Shown: positions 45,787 through 60,005, counted from the stretch's first letter. The stretch: 64,000 bases of DNA from Physcomitrium patens (GCF_000002425.4 NC_037253.1:2883554-2947553); one strand, 5' to 3'. Program-made: numbers and translations. Notes: generated by a model from the letters alone, not told the origin.

Positions 45787-47077
45787 ATTTGAGAAGAATA
45801 CTAACATATTATTTTTTCTTGTTTTAGAAGTGAGTAGATTACTCTACTTCTATTTTTGTCTTTTGAAGGTTGTGGACTACTTACCTTTAAATAAAAAAAA
45901 TTATATTCTAATATTGATCTTTTCCTTAAAGAAAGTGGATTATTCTTCTTTGTGGAAATTTTTATTAGAGATTGTAGATTACTCTCTTCTAATTTAACTT
46001 TTTGGATTTATTTGAGTTGTCTATAGAAGAAAAGATTATGGATGCTACTTCTAGTAGAAGCTAGAATAGATTTGTAATTATTGTAGATCTTTATAAGCTT
46101 GTCAACACTCTTAGGGTGGAAATTTTATGCATCACCAATGTCAACCATGGGAGCACTACTTCTATACCTATGAAAGAAGTCTAGAGTCTACATCAAGAAG
46201 TTGTGTAGTTGAAGGCAACAAGTCGATCAACCTCACAACTAAATTTAGGAGGTCTTATATTTATAAGTTCAAGAGAGGTAAGAATTAGTATGCTCAAGAA
46301 GTTTGATGGAATAAGATCAAATTTCAAGAGTTTTTACAACAAGTTAAACTCTATTTAAGATTACACGCTTTCAAATGCGTTGATGGATTTACTCAAGATA
46401 GCTTTACACATACACTTCTATCTAGAAGTATTCTTTCTTGGTTTGCACCTTTGATGGAAAAGGATTCATAACTTCTTTAAGATTTAAATTCATTCTTAGA
46501 AGTGTTTATGGCTACATTTGGAGAAAGTGATAGAGAACAAGTAATAGAGACCAAACTCTTATTTTTACAATAAGAATCACAATGAGCTATCACATATGCT
46601 GTTGAATTCTAAAACCTTATTTACAATGTAGATTAGAATGATAAAGCACTTATCAATGAATTTTGATATGAGTTGAAGGATAGCATCAAAGATTTGTTAT
46701 TAACAATATCGAAAACAAAATCTTTAGAATAATTTCTTATTCAAGCCATTGCATGCAACAATTGATTATTTGAAAGGCATCAAGAACAAAGACTTGGCTA
46801 AAGAGGAACAAGTCAAGTAATGGTGGCAACTCCCAATTTTTTTGAAACATATTCATCAAAGCTAGAATCAATGAAAATTGATACAATACGTATTAAACTT
46901 CTCACGAAGCAAGAAAAGACTTGACGTTGCCAAGAGGGTTTTTGTTTATATTGTGGAGAAGCTAAGCACATTTCTTAATATTGTCCAAAAAAGAAATGTA
47001 ATTACAAAATGGAGAGCACAATTACCAAAGAAGATAATGTGTCAAAAAACGAGTTTCTTTAGCTATAATAGGAACCA

Positions 47078-48319
47078 TTGTTGGGGTAGAGAGAGTTGAC
47101 TCAAGAAAGCACTTGGCTCTTAGCTCTCACTAATTACCTAATTAAGTCTTGACATAAGAAAGACCAAGTTTATATATAATTTTTTTTTTTGAGCAATTAC
47201 ACGAAATACATAAGCCTCAAGTAACCAACAACACTCAAAATATGATGAAATCTTCTAAAACCTTATATATCCTTATGTGGAAATTTTTTAAAACTTTAAC
47301 ATCTCATATTTCCTAATCTAATTGTCCAAACAAACTCAAATTTTACTTGAGGTACTAATATATTCTTATTAACTTCTAAAACAAATTTCAATTACAAATT
47401 CGTTGTAGATCTTGAGATATATTGAAAATTCTAACAGTCGCTTTAAACCCTTGATTTTATACATCCACATGCAACTTTCTTCATATCTTACAAAATATAA
47501 CATTAAATATCACAAATATCATATATATAGCTTCTTAACACAAAATTATATATTTTTCAAATAGTTTGAGCCAAAAATTTGTCCAAAAATGCAAATTATG
47601 GCTCCAACCATTATTACAAATAAAACCACTCAATTACTGTCTTTGATTTAGAAGCACTGCCTTCAACTCCTTATAACTCTATCATATAAACTCCACAAAC
47701 AACAATTCTTCTATAAAAACTATAGGCCTTGAAGTTGCCGTTTCGGCCACACCTTCCAATCTTCAAAAGATATAGTACAACTCCTTGTATCCTTAAATGA
47801 GTAATGATATATCTTTAATTAACACCTTAATTTCAAATGGATATAACTTCTTCATCTTAACTCCAAATCTTCTGATTTTTATATACAAATTGTAGTCCAA
47901 ATACTAAAATTTATAAACCTATCTTTTAAATCTTAAATGCCCTCTTTGAAATCACCAAATCCTTGTTAAGTTTGTGGATAGCCTCCTCAAAGTCCATTGG
48001 ACATACTATACGACCAATAGGGATAAAGTTTACTATTCCTAGCCTTCATCCAACCATGCCTTGCTTTTATCTCTCTCAATTAGCGTCCTACTAGTTTAGA
48101 TTTTCATCCTTAGGCTTCCACCTTCTTCCAAGGCTTCAGATTAAATATTTAGGTCCTATATTTTTTTTAATTCTAAAATCAAAACAAGTAAAAAAAAACA
48201 AAGTAAATTTTCTTATACCAACTTTTTTTAATAAAATCTATTAATAACTTCAATACACATCTAGATTTATTAACATATAATATATTTTAACTAATTTTTA
48301 CATATTATAAGCATTAACA
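47078..48319 (-). repeat. Family D LTR-like insertion inside gag-protease region
   Basis: It starts TGTTGGGG and ends ATTAACA on the plus strand (TG...CA ends), 1,242 bp. It is the inverted relative of 43686-44930. It separates the gag knuckle region from the protease of the host element. No clean target duplication could be read. Confidence 0.7.
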
Positions 48320-49878
48320 GTGTGACATCATGTGAATAGAATAATATACAATATCTAATAAAGGTCCTATTCTCTCTTCAAACCTGTCACCTTATCTATT
48401 AATAGATATTTCTTTAAGACCTAAAAATCACAAAGTCTTTGCCTTATAAGATTTAAGAGCCTCGGCCTATTTTATAGACAAAGACTTTGTTAAAAATCAA
48501 AAAATACCTCTAGTCAAGAAAACTAAATCCATACATGTAGAAGTTATAGATGGTCATTTGTTGTCTTTTGAAAATCTCATTCATGAGACTATTCCTTTAG
48601 ATGTAACAATTAAAGATCATAACAATGTAGTAAGATTTAATGTAATAAGATCTTCCACCAATCTGATTATTTTAGAATTATTGTTGCTAAAAAAATATAA
48701 TCTTCAAATAGATTGGATTTCTTATAATCTTAACTTTTTAAGTAGTATAATCCAAGATCGCATTAGCAAAGTAGAAGTACATAAATCTAGTATTTCCAAA
48801 CTTTTACTAGTAGATGCAAGAGCTTACATGCATGTTGCAAAAGAAGGATCATCTTTTGCTATATATACTAAGCTCATTTTTTATGATGGAAAAATTTTAA
48901 GTAGTATTCTTAGCCAATATCAAGAATTCTAAGACATTTTTTAAAAGAAGAATGCAAATATTCTTCTAAAGCATCGACCTTATGATTGTTCAATTGATTT
49001 GCAAGAAAAAGCTCAATTACCATTCAGACTAATCTATAGCTTATTTTAGAATGAGTTGGCTGCATCAAAAGAATATATATTGATGAGAACTTTACAAAGA
49101 ACTTCATACACCATTCTAAATCTCCAATATGGGCTCATATCTTATTTGTGAAGGAAAAAGACAGATCTCTGCAGATGTGTGTAAATTATCAAAGACTCAA
49201 TAAGATCACTATCAAAAATAGGTATCTATTGCCTTTGATTTCAAGATTTCTTGACCAAATCAATGAAGTAAAGATCTATACTAAAATAGATCTACAAGGA
49301 GCATAACACTTAATTTGTATCAAAGCAGGAGATGAATGGAAGACTGCTTTTTAAATTAGGTATGAGCATTTTGAACGCAATGTCATGCCTTTTGGACTCA
49401 TGAATGAATTGGCTTCTTTCCAACATCTTATGAATGGTGTTTTTTGTGAGTTTCTAGATGATTTTGTTTTTTACTATTTAGATGACATTCTAATCTATTC
49501 TAAAAATACAGAAGAACATGAACTTTATATTTGTTGCGTGTTACAGAAATTTAGAGATTTAGGATTATATGCCAAGTTGGAAAATTATGTATTCCACACT
49601 ACTCAAGTTGACTTTTTAAGATACATCATTTCTAACAAAGACCTTATGATGGATCCCAAGAAGGTTCAAACTATCATAGATTGGAAGATTCCAAGAACAA
49701 TACAAGATGTGTAATGCTTTTTGGGCTTTGTTAATTACTACCAAATATTCATCAAGAACTTTTCTTAAATTGTAGCTTTACTTACACGTTTGACTTGTAA
49801 AGACAAACTTAAGTGGAATAAAGAAGTAAAAGCATCATTTGATGCTTTAAAGAAGGAGTTTACTTTTGCACCAATCTT

Positions 49879-50149
49879 TGTGAGCTAAAATAAACTTCTA
49901 CTAATTGGAAGTTTATTCTAACTCACAATAAGTGAATTAATTATGTGAATTTAAAAATAAAGCTATTATTTAAATTCTAATCCACTTATTACTTGTTCTT
50001 CTTAAAACACCAAGTTATTAATCAAATCCTCTAACATTACTCACATTTACAATGATAATTCACTCTTTAACTTCATACAAAATAATTATTTCTTCTACTT
50101 CTAATTAGATAATTTGGTTTAATTTTTTATTTTATTCTATTTTATTGTG

Positions 50150-50180
<31 letters not shown>

Positions 50181-52054
50181 TTAAGTTATTTTTATTAATT
50201 TTTATTATTTTATTATTTTATCATTTTTAAAAATATATAAAATTTTATTTCTTAAATAACTAATGGTAAAATTAATTAATTAATTTATTATCCTTAATCC
50301 ATAGTATTTGTAAATTTTTTAAAGATAGGATTAAAAATTAAAATTTAAAAATTAAAAATAAATTTTAAAAAATAAAAGTAAAATAAAAAGTAAAAAAATA
50401 AAGATTAAAAAAAATTTTAAAAAAGAAGAAGATTAAAAGTTAAAAATTAGACCCAATAGTAGAAGGTAAAAGTTACTGTAAAAATAAATAAATAAATAAA
50501 AGAAAAGAAAAGAAAAAATAAAGAGAGGTACAAGTGGAAGTACCTTGACAATGCCCAAGGATTCAAGGAAGCACCTCCTTTTTACTCCAAAATTTGCAAA
50601 AAATCCAAATTAACTCCAAATCTAGTGATTTTTTGTGGTGTTGAAAATTTAACTTTTAGACGCTCTTGCTCTAAAATTTTCGTGGCAATCTAGAACATGA
50701 GCTCTAAGCAATGCTTCTTCAAAGTTGGATCATTGGACCTACCATTGGAGCCGACCTCCTTCACTCAAAAATTCGTTAAAAATTCAAAATTGCTTAAAAT
50801 TTAATTAAATTTGTTTTAGTGCAAGCTTAACTTAAAGGTTCTTGTACCACCAAAATTTGAAAATGATTCCATTAAGTGGCACTGAAAAATGCTTTTTCAA
50901 AGTTGGATTGTTGAAACTCCCAAGGCAGCCATCCTTTGCACTCAAAAATTCACCAAAAATTCGGTTCAACTCCAAATTGAGCAAGCCTTAGCTGGTTGAA
51001 AAGCTAACAACAAGGGCTATGTGATGAAAAACCACAGACTGATTGAGGAAAATCCGAGGCCCTTCAAACCCTTTTGACTATGGAAATGATTGGTGACCAC
51101 GAATTGTAAAGGGGCGCCTTTTAAACCACAACAAGCACCACTCATGACACAAAACCAATGCTCATATGTTCCTAAAATTCAAAATGAGATCTAAGATCAA
51201 GGAAGAAGCAAAAAAATAAGATTAGGATTAGGATTAGGATTGAGACCACACTTTGGCATGGGTTTGCCCTCATCCAAAGAAAGAGAGAGAGAGGCTTGGG
51301 AAACCAAACCACTCTTATACAATTAAGTGGTGGCTTGTAGAAGGGTGGCCACATCTCCACCCTTGATCTCTAAGATTCCTAATATAGATCTATGACCTTC
51401 CTTCATCCAAGAGCTAATTTCATGACCAAGGATGATGGCTCTTGTAAGTGATAAATCTATCTTAACCATTGTGTTTAAAACAACTTTTTATGCTAAGATT
51501 GATTACTCACATGCATCAATCTATGCTCCTTTGTAACTTTTATGAAGGTTTTTATTTTTTACAAGGATTTAGGCAATATTTGTAAAATTCTTCAAAAAAT
51601 GAGAATTTCATTTTTTTACTTGTACTTTGAAGGAAAGAGTACTGATCTTATTTTCTTCACTCCACATGGTGCATTTGATGCCTCCATTGCATTTGAAAGG
51701 TTTCTATAAAATAGAAGAATCAATTTGCCACTTGGATTTGTTGAATTTGGAAAAAATCTTCAAACCCATCATAATTAAATCTCACTAGATTTTTTATTTT
51801 ATTTTATTTTATTTTATTTTATTTGATACTAAGATTACTTCCTTCATAATTTCTCTATTACTAGCTAACTAGAAAAATATAATCTTTATATTTTTTTCTT
51901 GCTAAACTCTATTCTAGATTACATGTCTGCTAATGGTAATCTATTTTCTATTTTTTCCTAAAATTCTAACATTAATTCATAAAATTTATATTTTAAGTAC
52001 AATAAGTACATTTTTTATACTAAATATCAAATTCAATCAATTCAATGGCTCACA
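49879..52054. repeat. Family E insertion with 5-bp TSD
   Basis: 2,176 bp beginning TGTGAGCT and ending GGCTCACA, flanked by ATCTT on both sides (49874-49878, 52055-52059). It splits the reverse transcriptase-RNase H region of the chromovirus. The first 50 bp form an imperfect palindrome (gtgagctaaaataaacttc paired with gaagtttattctaactcac). Inside are ATT repeats (about 50150-50180), an ATTTT repeat (about 51790-51830) and a mid-GC part (about 50525-51510) with no clear protein. With TG...CA ends and a 5-bp duplication it fits a solo LTR or a non-autonomous LTR element. Confidence 0.8.
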
Positions 52055-53805
52055 ATCTTACATTGTGTCAACTTCTCCTAAGCATTTTTTGTGGAAACAA
52101 ATGCATTAGACTTTGCTATGAATGTCATGTTGTCACAAATGGGAATAGATGACAAATTCCACATAATAGCTTTCCATTCCAAGAAATTTTCAACAACGAA
52201 GATTAATTATGAGATCCATGACAAAGAGCTCTTTTTAATCATGGATTCATTTGAAGAATGGCATTATTATCTAGAAGGTGCCTCAAGTCTAGTCGCTGTA
52301 TATACGAATCATAAAAACCTCTAGTATTTCATGTCAATATGTATTTTGAATTATCGTCAAGCTCATTAGAATATGTCTTTATTTAGATTCAATTTCAAGA
52401 TTACTTATCGATCGAAAAAACAATAAAGTCTATTAGACACCTTTTCTAGATATTCTTATCTTACATCAAAAGAAGAAGATGCATCTTTTGATCAATAAAG
52501 AATGATTCTTTTGAAGCTCGATTATTTTCATCTCTAAGCAATAAAATCAACATTAACTATTGATTCAACCTTTTTGAAGCAAATTCAATCAAGTATGTCC
52601 TCTGATCTTCTTATTCATGATATCAAAAATACTTCTTTTAAGTCCTATGATACTTCAAAGTTTGAATTCAAGAACAATCTACTATATTTTGAAGATCGCT
52701 TATATAATTTAGAGGGTGAGATATAATTATATGTTCTTCAAGCTCATCATGATTTTTCAGCAGTCTGACATTTTGGATACAATAAGACTTTGTAGCTAAT
52801 ATTAAGAGATTTTTTGGTGGCCTCAAATGTGGAAGGTTATCAAAGACTTTGTACAATCATGTGATACTTGTTCAAGATCCAAAACTCCTCGCCATCGACC
52901 TTATGGACTTCTTCAACCATTATCAATTCCAAGACATCTATGGTCTTTTCTTTCTATGGATTTTATCACGGATCTTCTAGTCTCAGTTTCATATCACTCC
53001 ATATTTATAATTGTAGATTGCTTGACTTAAATCACATATTTTTTACTATATACAAAATCTATTTCAAGTAAAGAAATAGTTAAGCTTTTTATTGATAATA
53101 TCTATTGCTATTATTGATTGTTAAAGGATATTATATTGGATAGGAGGACTCAATTTATATCAAGATTTTAGAAAATTCTATTCAAAATTTTAAAGATAGA
53201 TATAAAGCTTTTTTTTGCTTTTCATCTATAAACTAATGGATAAATCAAACGGATGAATTAAGTTTTGGAGCAGTATTTGAGGTGTACTATCAACTATCAT
53301 GAAGATGATTGGACAAATCTTTTTCTATTGGCACAGTTTGTATACAATAATTTGGTACATTCTTCTACTGAACAAACACCTTTTTTTTTGCTAATTATGG
53401 TTATCATTGATGACTTAATACTTTTGACTTTCAAAATTTAATAATCTTATGACAGAAGATTTAGCAAATCATTTGTCAGAGCTATATAGAGCAATGAAGA
53501 TATAATTAAAGTAGCTCGAGGATGGCAAAAGACCAATAGAAATTCCTATTGTAAGAAGGAACTATAATTCAACAAAGATGACAATGTATGATTGCTTCAT
53601 CATAATATTTAGACTATTTATTCTTGTTATAAGTTGGACTTTTGTAGGCTGAGACCTTTTTTTTTTTTATTTTTGAATAAATTAATCCTATTTCTTATTG
53701 ATTTCATCTATCAAAGTCTATAAAGATCCATCCTATATTTCACGCATCTCTTTTTGAGCCATATAAGATAGTGAATATCTTAGAAAAAAGACAAATGCCA
53801 CCCCT

Positions 53806-54393
53806 TCAAATAAAACATTTGAAACAATGTTAGGAATTGTTCCTACCTCTAATAAAATCACCAAACAATAATAGTCTCTTCCAAGGTCATGATACCAAAT
53901 ATATTTTATCTTTCCATCTATTTGAAGAAAGACATGTCGTTCTTGAAGATCTTCATCTTGATTTCATTCTCTTAAAGGTTGTAACAATCATAATGTCTAA
54001 CTTAATAAGTTTGCAAATGAAAGCTCTTGTGTTGAATCTGCTACTTGTTGATTCTCCATCTCCTTAGTATCACAAATATATAAAATCTATAAAAAAAATA
54101 AAAAGTATAATATTATCTTTTTTTGATCTTGTTTCTTTTATAGCAAAGATTTTCTATTTTTCATCTTGATATTGATGGACTTTATTGATAAAAAGCTTCA
54201 ACTCTCTTTGATGCATTTGTAAGATTCTTTGATGGCTCTCATGTTTATTTATTAATATCATATTTGTACTAATAAATAAGATATTCCAATCTATTTCGGT
54301 CCCGCTTTGAGTTTAAGACTTCTTCCACCTCAAATTCTTGATTATTATCCACTTCTATAGGAAGAGGTGGCATTTATTTTTTTCATAAGATAT
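53806..54393 (-). other. 588-bp inverted segment inside chromovirus tail
   Basis: Compared with the element at 13636-15378, the part equivalent to about 14588-15164, which contains the chromodomain, lies in reverse orientation here. Forward order resumes at about 54391 with 'ttatttgaaggaagttac'. About 25 bp at one edge ('gaaaaaagacaaatgccacc' type) and about 10 bp at the other are present on both sides of the breakpoints in opposite orientation. Confidence 0.85.
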
Positions 54394-54612
54394 TTTATTT
54401 GAAGGAAGTTACAAAGGCCTCAACAATGACCAATAATGAGGTGGTCTTTTTGCCTTAGTATGGGATACTATTGATGGCTGACAGGGCCTATCCACCATCT
54501 TCAAAGAGAGGAAAGATCGAAGTATGTGGCAAATATAATTTGCTACATCTTGAACTTCCATAACATATGAAGATTGCTCTTCATGGAACTCGTCTCTTGA
54601 AAGAGAGGTAAT

Positions 54613-55160
54613 GTCATAGACATATATATTTATTTTAATAGTTATTTATATAATTAGGTAGAAATAGGTAAATATAGATTAATTTTATAAAATCTTTTAG
54701 AGTAGCTTCTTAAAAGCTTTATAGACACGATTTTGACTTTAGATATATTTATAGGATAGAAACTTGGCCAACAAATTGACTATGTATTGGTAGCTTGTGG
54801 AATAATTTAACTCCATATAATAGCTTGTGGAATAAGCTAACTATGTGGTGCATACATAGATAACTTGCGTTGCAAGTTAAGACATGTGGTTGGCAAAGTC
54901 AACACATTTTGGAGGTCTTATAAGATGACGCCACATTGTTCGTAGTTAAGAATATATATGGAGGCAAGAGTGAAGTCTTCTTCACTCTTGTCAACATCTT
55001 CCTACACCTTAGTCTTATTCTATGACTTTCTAGTTTTCTTGTCTTTGGCAATAGCCATTCTAGTTCAATAATATATCAACTTTGAGTGACTTTCTAGTTT
55101 TTTTCAGTGACACAAGAGTGCATTGAGGATTTTCTTTCTTTGAGATTCATTTCTTTAACA
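54613..55160 (+). repeat. 3' LTR of the 45-55 kb chromovirus
   Basis: 548 bp, beginning TGTCATAG and ending TCTTTAACA, followed by the TAGTC target duplication. An 11-bp hairpin lies at 54965-54990. Confidence 0.9.
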
Positions 55161-55165
55161 TAGTC

Positions 55166-56042
55166 CTTCAATGGTAGATGGTAGAATAATTGCAAGCACC
55201 TCAAAGGAAAAAGAAGTATAAACTACTAAAAAAATTGTTAAACCAAAGTTCAATAACCTACTTATTTCATGATGTCAAAGGATTCAAGTACTAAGTTTTA
55301 GAGATGCTCTGAAAAGTAGTTGTTGCATGTCCAAAAGCAAAGCAAAAAAATTCAAGAATACTTCCTAATAGCCATCATATTTTTGGATTTCAAATTTCCA
55401 AAAAATAACTTGTGTATGACAATGAATTGTTATTGAGTTCAATTTATATTAGATAAAATTAAATTTAGATAACATATTAACTTGAATAAACAAATCTTAT
55501 TGAATAAAAAATTATAGATGAATATTAATTATAGGTAGATAAATTTTTATTATATAAATAAAAATTTATTTATGGATAAAAAATTATTTATAGATGGAAT
55601 TTTTTTAGGATAAATTTTGAATTTTTAGATGATAATTAATACTAATTAAAAACTAAAATAAAAATAAATAATACCATATACTTGAATTAAATCATCTAAT
55701 CTTTTTTAAGTGTGAGTTTTAATGAGTTATTTGAGTGTTGTGTTTTGCTATTTTTGTCAAGATTGATGCTAAAATTTAACTGATCAAGAATTGAGAAATT
55801 AAAAATAAATAAATAAATAAATAATAATAATTTTATTAATTAAATTATAAATTAATTAATATTGATGAAGTATAATAGATTATATCTTAGAGAGATTTAT
55901 ATCAATCTCAATTGAGATTTTTATTGTAATTATTGGATATTTAATCAAATAATAATAAGAACTTGTTAAAAAATACTTAGATAATTAAATTATTGTGGAT
56001 TAGAATAGGCTTTCAACTAGTAGGGATTTATTTTACTTCACA
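55166..56042 (-). repeat. Partial family E-related sequence, inverted
   Basis: The right end (about 55965-56042) is the inverted counterpart of the start of family E (49879-49950), with the same palindrome-like end and an 'aataaataat' repeat. The left part, toward 55166, could not be aligned by eye and may be a different AT-rich repeat. Confidence 0.5.
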
Positions 56043-57285
56043 TAATATCTAAAAATTAATTTTAGCCTTAAATATGAAAAGAAATCAAAGACTTTGTACA
56101 ATCATATGATACTTGTTCAAGATTCAAGACTCCTTTTCATCAACTTTATGTACTTTTTTAGACATTACCTATTCTGGAACAACTATAATCTTTTGTTTCT
56201 ATAGATTTTATCAAAGATCTTTTAGTTTCAAGTTAATATGATTTTATATTTGTGATAGTAGATCATTTTATTAAGATGTCACATTTTTTATCATGTACAA
56301 AATCTATTACAAGTAAAGAAATAGTCAAAAATTTTCTTAACAACATCTATTGCTATCATGGATTATTCAAGGATATTATATTCGATAGGAAGATTCAATT
56401 TGTATTAAGATTTTGAAGAACCCTCTTTAAGATTTTAAAGATGGATATAAAGCTCTCTTTGGCTTTTCATCCTCAAATTAATAGACAAATAAAATGGATG
56501 AATTAAGTTCTTGAGCAGTATTTGACATGTATCATCAATTATCATCAAGATGATTGAATAACTCTTTTGCTATTTCTAAAGTTTTTATAAAATAATTTGA
56601 TACATTCTATTCAATAAATATATTTTTTTTCCAACTATAATTATTATCCATAATTTGATATTTTTAATATTTTAAAATTAAATAATCCAAAAATAAAATA
56701 TTTGGTAAATTATTTGTCAAAGCTATATGTAATAATGAAGATACAATTAAAAAAAGCTCAAAAATAATAAAAGATCAATACAAATGTCTATTACAAAAAA
56801 AACCATAATTCAACATGATTGATAAGATATAGTTACTTTGTTGCAATATCTAAATTACTTATCTTTATAACAAGTTAGACTATCATAAGCTTGGATTTTA
56901 TTTTTTTGTGAATGAGTCAATATTATTGCTTATCAATTACATCTACTAGAGTCTTTGAAGATCCATCATGTATTCCACTTGCTTCTTTTCAAGCTAAATA
57001 AGATAGAAAATATTTTAAGAAGAAGACAAATGCCACTTCTTTCTATTAAATTAGAAGAAGTCTTAGATTTAAGATGGGTCCAAAATAGGTTAAAATATCT
57101 TATTCATTGATTCAAATATGATATTAGTAAAAGCACGTGGAAACCAATAAATAATCTTTCAAATACAACAAAGAAGATTGAAGCTTTTCATTGACAATAT
57201 CTATCAAAATCAAAATAAAGAATAGTAAGATCCATGAAAGATGATGATTGCTCTTTGTAGAACTTATCTGTAGAAGGAAGAGTAA
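56043..57285 (+). mobile_element. 5'-truncated chromovirus integrase fragment
   Basis: It starts in the integrase zinc domain ('KSKTLYNH' region, equivalent to the SCDVCSRSK part). It continues through a heavily decayed core (about 56190-56420), the carboxy domain and a degraded chromodomain (about 57050-57180) to the LTR. It begins at nearly the same point of the element as the right half at 13636. It has more stops than the other copies. Confidence 0.75.
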
Positions 57286-57287
57286 TA

Positions 57288-57323
<36 letters not shown>

Positions 57324-59165
57324 TTATTTTAATAATTATCTATATGATTAGATAGAAATAGATAAATGTAGATTAATTTCATAATAATTTTTAGAATAGC
57401 TTCTTAAAAGCTTGATAGTTGCGGATTTGACTTTTTATGTTGTCATATTATGTGTTGTCTTGTTTGGAAATGCACTGGGTACGTAATTGTAGAAAGTAAG
57501 ATTGTGTTTCATAATTATTCAAAAAATCCTAATAGATTCTATCTATATGAGAAGAATATAATCCAAATTTCAATTCAAAAGTACTAAAAAACACTCTTCT
57601 TAGTAGCCTCAATCATACATAAATCCCAATCACCTTGTTACTTTCATATTTAAGTAATTTAGATTTTTCTTATAAATCTTAATCCTAATCAATGAGCTTT
57701 GACAAGCTGTAACTTCTAATTTGATTTTCTACTTGATGTAAAATTTTTCATAAAATTGTCAATATAAGTCTTCTATATGCTCAAAAAAATTCAGTTCAAT
57801 CTAACTTACAAATTATGAGAAAACCTCCAAAAATTGCACTAATGTCACTTGGCTACTAACTTAAAAAGTGATGTAGAAGTTCTAGCACTGATTTCTCCTT
57901 CTCCAACTATTAACTTCAACTCAAAATTAGTGTTTAGTTTGATCTTTAAGTCTTCCAATACCATGCCAAATTTCACCTTTATCCAATAAATGGATCTTTA
58001 GATATCATAGAAATCCTATCGAACCCAAAATTACTAACTTTCGAAATCCTCTTGTGCTAAAAACCAAATATCTTTAAACTACACTATTAGATTAACACAA
58101 AATTTTGTATAAAATTAGCACATCCAAAAATCCAAATAGTACCAAATTTTGAATTATAGATGTTATACCAATTGCACGAACTAGCCAAAAGTACTAGCCC
58201 TAATTGTATTACATAAAATCCAGATCACCAATACAAGTCCTAACTTTGAACAATAATTGCAAAGTCTTCACAAATCCTACAAAAAAAATCTTATGCCTTT
58301 GATAAGAGCTTTAAGCTAGCTCTCTAATTCTTATCATTGATCTTTCAAATCTTCCTTATTTTGCCCTTGGCCTTTGTTTTTTTGGCTAGCAGACTGATTT
58401 TGACCCTATTCTACAAATACTCAACCTCCAAGTATCAATCTAATCTATTCTAAGGATTTTTTAGCCCAATCCTATCCTCAATTTAATTCCAATATCAACC
58501 ATATCAACTATTTATCTCTTCTATCCTAATTTTATTAATTTATGGCCTTTTTAAAGTAGTAAAAGAGTTTCTATGATCTAGAAGGTAAAAATACTAACTA
58601 ACTTTTATCTACTTGATATTAAGACAAGAAAATATGCTTAGAGGCTTTCATAAAAGCCTTATTAAAACATATTGAATTCTTATTTAACTAAGATAATAGA
58701 GTATTAATTAAAAAATTATTTTTAGTCATATTTTCACTATATAATCGTGTCAAAACACAACAACGTGCTTGTAGTTGATTGGTAGGAACTTGGTCAATAA
58801 ATTAACCACATGCTATACATATTGATAGCTTGTGAAAAAAGTTAATTATATGGTGCACATATAGAAAACTTGCCTTACAAGTTAAGACATGTATTTAGTA
58901 AAGTCAATACGTGTTGAAGGTCTTGTAGAACATTACCACATAGCTCCTAGTTAGATAGTATATATGGACACAAGAGTGGAGCCTTCTTCACTCTTGTCAA
59001 TGTCTTTGTAGTCTTTAATCTTGTTTCAAGATTTTTTAGTTTTCTTGTCTTTAACAATAGCCATTTTAGTTTAATACAATATCATTTTTGAATGATTTTA
59101 TAATCTTTTTGAGTAACACAAGAGTGTATTGACCTTTTAGTACTTTGAGGTTCATGTCTTTGACA
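57286..59165 (+). repeat. Chromovirus LTR interrupted by a family C insertion
   Basis: The LTR parts are 57286-57440 and 58763-59165, ending GTCTTTGACA. A TA run (about 57291-57320) has expanded near its start. The hairpin after the TATA box is still present near 58970-59000. The two parts are collinear with the LTR at 15379-15896 once the insertion is removed. Confidence 0.75.
57441..58762 (-). repeat. Family C LTR inserted in the chromovirus LTR
   Basis: It starts TGTCATATTATG and ends AACACAACA on the plus strand, and aligns with the reverse complement of 12211-13635 at both ends (for example 'gggtacgtaattgtagaaag'). Length is 1,322 bp. The middle is diverged, and no perfect target duplication was found. 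Confidence 0.6.
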
Positions 59166-59211
59166 ACGGATTAGGTTGTGATATAATTTGAGAGCTTTGT
59201 TATTTATTTAG

Positions 59212-59255
<44 letters not shown>

Positions 59256-59966
59256 ATTTATTTTTAAGATTTATTATTCATAAATATTGATTATTATTAG
59301 TAATAAAAATAAAATATCAGTAATATTTATAAAATAGTTTTATTACTCATCTTAGTAATTGTTGGATAATTGTTGGAGAATTGACTTGATTCAATTTTAA
59401 GATTGTATTTTAATTTATTCAAAGGAATTTTATAAAAATATAGTTTAATTTATTTTTAAAGATTTGGTATTGAATATTTAAGAAAAAATTATGGTTTTCT
59501 ACATATTAAAGAGTAAACAAGAAATTGTTTGATATATTAGATTTGTAGTGTATATACAAACATACATATTTGTATGTGTATATGTATAAAAAAAAATCAT
59601 ATATATTGATTAAAAGGTGAATAAAAGATAATCATATCAATTTTATTGAAAATAGATTGTAAGTTTATTAAATTGATGATACAATTTTAAAAAATATTTT
59701 AAAAATTAATGAGATATGATATTGGAATAAAGAAAAAGAGAGCATATTGGAGTTGGAATGTAAATAGTACCTTGCAAATAAAGAGTAGGAAAGTTTTAAA
59801 AAAATATTAAAAAAGAAGGAGATAACATTAAATTTCATGAGCAACAAGTGTTTTAATATGTAAGAGGGAGGGCCTATGCTTAGGTTTAATTTCTTCTAAT
59901 GTATTTGTTAAAAATATTGATTTAATTATTTTGTATGTTTAAAATTTAAAATTTTATTTTAAGTAA

Positions 59967-60005
<39 letters not shown>

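Larger units (their letters stand above)
45239..55160 (+). mobile_element. Chromovirus with perfect TSD, carrying nested insertions and an inversion
   Basis: The element spans 9,922 bp including later insertions. Its two 548-bp LTRs (45239-45786, 54613-55160) are flanked by the 5-bp duplication TAGTC (45234-45238, 55161-55165). Order: gag (about 46040-47077, with a CGEAKH knuckle at about 46945-46985), family D insertion, protease (about 48370-48760), reverse transcriptase (about 48950-49730, YLDD at about 49476), family E insertion, RNase H (52091-52324 and beyond), integrase (about 52740-53560), then the tail, in which 53806-54393 is inverted. Without the insertions it would be about 6.5 kb. 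It shows what is missing from the chimeric copy at 8-15 kb, namely RNase H. All domains carry stops, so it is inactive. Confidence 0.9.
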
